61,610 nucleotides of DNA, from contig EQ973344.1 of the NCBI GenBank assembly GCA_000158655.1, forward strand, positions 1,147,309 through 1,208,918. Reading direction: 5' to 3'. Made by a program: the position numbers and the translations under genes. Origin of the DNA: [Clostridium] methylpentosum DSM 5476. Lineage in GTDB: Bacteria; Bacillota; Clostridia; Oscillospirales; Ruminococcaceae. This document shows positions 60,001-61,610 of the stretch, one piece after another (position 1 is the stretch's first letter; each line of letters begins with the position of its first letter). A model generated the notes under the pieces. It worked only from the letters and a program-made list of their open reading frames with translations. It ran no database searches and had not been told where the DNA came from.

Positions 60001-60722
60001 GAGAATATGCGGGTGCAATTGATGACGTGCGGTTTACGTTTGACGCAGCGCTGCAAGCGGCGCAGGCTGTCTATGACAACCCGTCTGCAACCCAGGCCGA
60101 TGTGGACAGCGCCTGGATGAAACTGATGAACGAAATCCATAAGCTCGGCTTCCAGCGCGGCAGTACCGATCAGCTTCAACTTGTTTACGACCAGGCCGCT
60201 TCGTTGGATCTGAACAATTATGTCGAGCAGGGGCAGGAGTATTTCCTCCAGAAACGCAGCGACGCACTTGCGCTGTTAGAGAACCCGGGCAACGCCCTTC
60301 AAGCAGAGGTGGACGTCGCTGTGGAGGAGTTGCTTGGCGCAATGATGGACCTGCGCTATAAAGCCGACAAATCTATCCTGAGCCGCACCGTGGCGCGTGT
60401 GAAGGGAATAGATCTCTCCCTCTACACCCAAGCCTCGGCTCTCACTTTCGAATCCACTCTCGCTCAGGCGGAGGAAATTCTTGCGGATGAAACTCTTTCT
60501 GTGCTCGATCAGAGCAGAGTTAATCAGGCAGTCAGCGATTTGCAGGCCGCATATGAAGGGTTGCAGGCGGCGGCAATCAGCACTGTAAAAGCGGGCGACA
60601 ACGCCCTTACGGCTGGTGTATCTGCAAAAACAGGGGATGGCGCCCCCGTTTGCGCAGCGGTTAGCCTGTTCGTATTGGCAAGCTTTGCAGCCGGCCTTTC
60701 TAAAAAAAGACGGCGTCGTTAA
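57006..60722 (+). CDS. Wall-anchored GH29 alpha-L-fucosidase
   Basis: A 1238-residue exported retaining fucosidase. Signal peptide (LLAAALLVSTINFTAFA); CBM6-like carbohydrate-binding domain (about 40-175); GH29 catalytic barrel (185-590) with FGQFIHFGAYS, TSRHHEGFSMFDT and the nucleophile Asp373 in ILFFDGTWNSW. A discoidin domain (about 605-735), an Ig-like domain (740-830), a second discoidin domain (835-975), three FIVAR-like modules (980-1195), SAKTGD and KKRRRR follow. ATG 57006 follows AAAGGAG at seven bases; a TTG 18 bases upstream overlaps that site. It is the only fucose-directed head in the island but carries the same display cassette as the rhamnosidases. Confidence 0.9.
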   Translation: MKLSLKRCSASLLAAALLVSTINFTAFAQDGSGVGEAGTKANSIFQAEQMLDAGTSVGEQVGMNDFAPDSASFGGSFQAGDHLCYSEIDFGSGEFNTCMLLLSALSTEAGKTIEVRIDSPDGNKVAEFSIQATQDLTTFQEQYASVAQVTGMHDVYLVFPQDTDVNIDWFTFSSYNGTETAQQKEERMQWWNDCRFGQFIHFGAYSYLEGEYEGRIQKGHGAEWIMGDFKIPREDYEQKVAKQFNPTNFDAKEIVSLAKAAGQKYLVFTSRHHEGFSMFDTHIKGFGDYKITTYGNYEGEDPVKALARECKEQGIHFGVYYTIMEWHDPSQVYPAEHSNQIVSEEAKFDFKSRIKGQLRELVVDYGAEILFFDGTWNSWWNQQDGRELYRYLRTLNPDLIVNNRVGKSTQSDGDYGTPEQSIPATGLGYDWESCMTLNDTWGFNKHDNNWKSPATVVKNLVDCASKGGNYLLNIGPDKLGDVPDQSVSILTQVGEWLEANGESIYGTDHSCFESLTGGMKATVKDGKIYLHLFNWTSGSTIQIPRVDNKVLGVQMLATGNPVNYTVMRDSIAIDLPVQAANPYDTVIEIDVEGYPAVSERQDNLSLQATSVTASNTYKNNATYAPDKAVDGKADTRWATDDNTKSATLELGFDQPVTVNQVTMKQFISSVTPNNNKINAYQIEYMVNGEWKVAYSGTNAPKYVTVDFPAVTSDRFRLNLTDCLNPTLYEFEMRNLAPAPEVAITTPSETSVAHLPFTITGTSKNASEVEVALMGVNFSPILHKVPVDENGNWSIVIDDQVDGYIQVKAQVKDAYDEVLALDAINLNVRAKELGVNLAAGKSCETSSSYSAAYNGSKALDGDLGTRWSPVNGDLNAYLTVQFGEPTLFDTVVLCEMFDTYNDNIDYRCLAFKLEALIDGVWTEVHQGRTIGEKLTVTFPEVTAQELKLTFLDCEETKNQAPPNLLEFEVYCQGTEPPVVESNKTVLKQVIDYATEAKAGGEYAGAIDDVRFTFDAALQAAQAVYDNPSATQADVDSAWMKLMNEIHKLGFQRGSTDQLQLVYDQAASLDLNNYVEQGQEYFLQKRSDALALLENPGNALQAEVDVAVEELLGAMMDLRYKADKSILSRTVARVKGIDLSLYTQASALTFESTLAQAEEILADETLSVLDQSRVNQAVSDLQAAYEGLQAAAISTVKAGDNALTAGVSAKTGDGAPVCAAVSLFVLASFAAGLSKKRRRR

Positions 60723-60756
60723 TTTCGCGTAAAAGAGATCAAATCAGATCCTGACT

Positions 60757-60796
60757 GGCACGAATGGAACACACTCCATTCGTGCCGGTTTTCCTG
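60757..60796 (+). terminator. Terminator after the fucosidase gene
   Basis: A 12-pair perfect stem GGCACGAATGGA / TCCATTCGTGCC with a six-base loop, followed by GGTTTTCC. Confidence 0.7.
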
Positions 60797-60804
60797 TATA
60801 TAAA

Positions 60805-61100
60805 GAAAACCACTCGCAGTGGTTCAAAAAAAGCCTTGGGGAAGAATGCGAAAAAGATACAGGAGTCCATACAACATCAGATAGAGGAAGAACAAGCAGG
60901 GGAACAACTGACGATGGGGAATTTCTGAGCCGGATTACAGGCGGTAAGGAATGAAATTCTCGAGGCTGTCAGATCGTACTTGCGCGACGGGACGCGCCCG
61001 CTAGTATCAAAGAGCCTTTACACGTCTATGAATTTGCCAGGGGGTTACTATTGTTATTACAGAAACCACCGGCTATGCCGGTGGAGGCAGCTCGCTCGTA
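60805..61100 (+). mobile_element. IS200-type relic with both end hairpins
   Basis: The left hairpin AACCACTCGCAGTGGTT (about 60808-60824) is joined directly to the 3' end of tnpA, which still reads KNAKKIQESIQHQIEEEQ, then GEQLTMGNF and stop (to about 60928). The right-end sequence CGCTAGTATCAAAGAGCC and the hairpin CCACCGGCTATGCCGGTGG (about 61065-61083) follow. The first two thirds of the transposase are deleted. Confidence 0.7.
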
Positions 61101-61610
61101 TTAGCTTCAAGAATCGAGAGAAGCGAGCGACTATACACAAGTTTTTACATTAGCCTAAACATGCGGATTGAGAGATATGACCGTTTACGGGCAGCAGGGC
61201 AAGTAATACGAAAGACAGCTGTTTCTGTGCGCCTTTAGATACTTGCCAATACAATGATCTTTCAAGAGTTTACTCGAGCCGCCAGCTTAGCTGGTGGGTA
61301 TGATTGTATGTGTTTGCTTGATAAAACTCCCGGTTCTACTGGGAAAGAGAAAGATCATAGGTAAAAGGCTTCCCGAAGAAAAGCAGTAGAAATAGAAGCC
61401 TGAATCTGTATCGGTTCTCTTGGCAGGCGAATGTGACCAGTATACGGGTTGCCCTGCGCGAGATGCCAGGGTTCTATTCGATGCCGCTTGAGGGGTGAAA
61501 TTGGTCATTGGTCCTTTTTGTGTCTAAGCACACCACCCGTTGACGGGCGGTTTTGCTTGGTGCCTTTAGACGTGGAAATAAAATCCCGGTTCTACCGGGA
61601 AAGAAAATAG
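61101..61610. repeat. Repeat-rich stretch at the window end
   Basis: No gene supported. It contains several small hairpins: CCGCCAGC/GCTGGTGG near 61280 and ACCCGTTGACGGGCGG near 61543. A repeated unit TCCCGGTTCTAC(T/C)GGGAAAGA occurs near 61328 and again near 61582. Bases 61395-61525 are a diverged copy of 36570-36690. Confidence 0.5.

Noticed and set aside
24961-60580. Repeated sequence considered as CRISPR or a DNA repeat array
   Set aside because: The repeats are coding: they are FIVAR-like protein modules spaced by thousands of bases, with codon-level drift, not direct repeats with unique spacers.

Overview
The window looks like a chromosomal segment of a gut-type, Gram-positive anaerobic Clostridia member of the Ruminococcaceae/Oscillospiraceae type. 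The evidence is moderately high GC coding sequence, strong AGGAGG-like ribosome binding sites, frequent GTG/TTG starts, a ferredoxin-dependent indolepyruvate oxidoreductase, a membrane pyrophosphatase, GapN, and large wall-anchored glycosidases. No species call is possible from sequence reading alone. No tRNA, rRNA or CRISPR array was seen.

Left part (0-22 kb), metabolism and signalling. An IS200-type relic is followed by an iorA-iorB-phenylacetate-CoA ligase operon (aromatic 2-oxo acid oxidation and aryl-acid activation). A second IS200 relic follows. Next come a wrecked diguanylate cyclase pseudogene and an intact PAS/GGDEF paralogue. On the minus strand lie a polyphosphate:AMP phosphotransferase and an ion-pumping pyrophosphatase. 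Then come an isochorismatase-family hydrolase, GapN, thioredoxin tail-to-tail with a Crp/Fnr regulator, a truncated histidine kinase with a small exported protein, and a large serine recombinase abutting the 3' end of a broken cysteine-rich gene.

Right part (22-61 kb), a surface glycan-degradation island. Six very large secreted enzymes and one truncated relative are encoded on the plus strand: a 5'-truncated GH78-type rhamnosidase, three PLWFWN-type GH106-like proteins, a second GH106-type protein, a GH78 alpha-L-rhamnosidase and a GH29 alpha-L-fucosidase. All seven end in the same display cassette: three FIVAR-like helical modules, a non-canonical sorting motif [SNA][AP]KTG[ED], a hydrophobic segment and a basic tail. 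Most catalytic types are predicted to remove terminal 6-deoxy-L-sugars (rhamnose, fucose). An AraC-family regulator divergent from one of them has candidate operator repeats in the shared promoter region. No transporter, sortase or sugar catabolism gene is in view, so wall attachment and uptake must be encoded elsewhere.

Between these genes lie a secreted tandem-repeat protein, a secreted clan-CD (caspase-like) peptidase with a small membrane protein in an AT-richer patch, an N-truncated alpha/beta hydrolase, IS200 and IS1182-like relics, and repeated palindromes. Almost every glycosidase has its own promoter-like sequence and/or terminator. The island therefore appears to be a set of single-gene transcription units, not one operon, and probably grew by duplication of the C-terminal cassette and swapping of catalytic heads.
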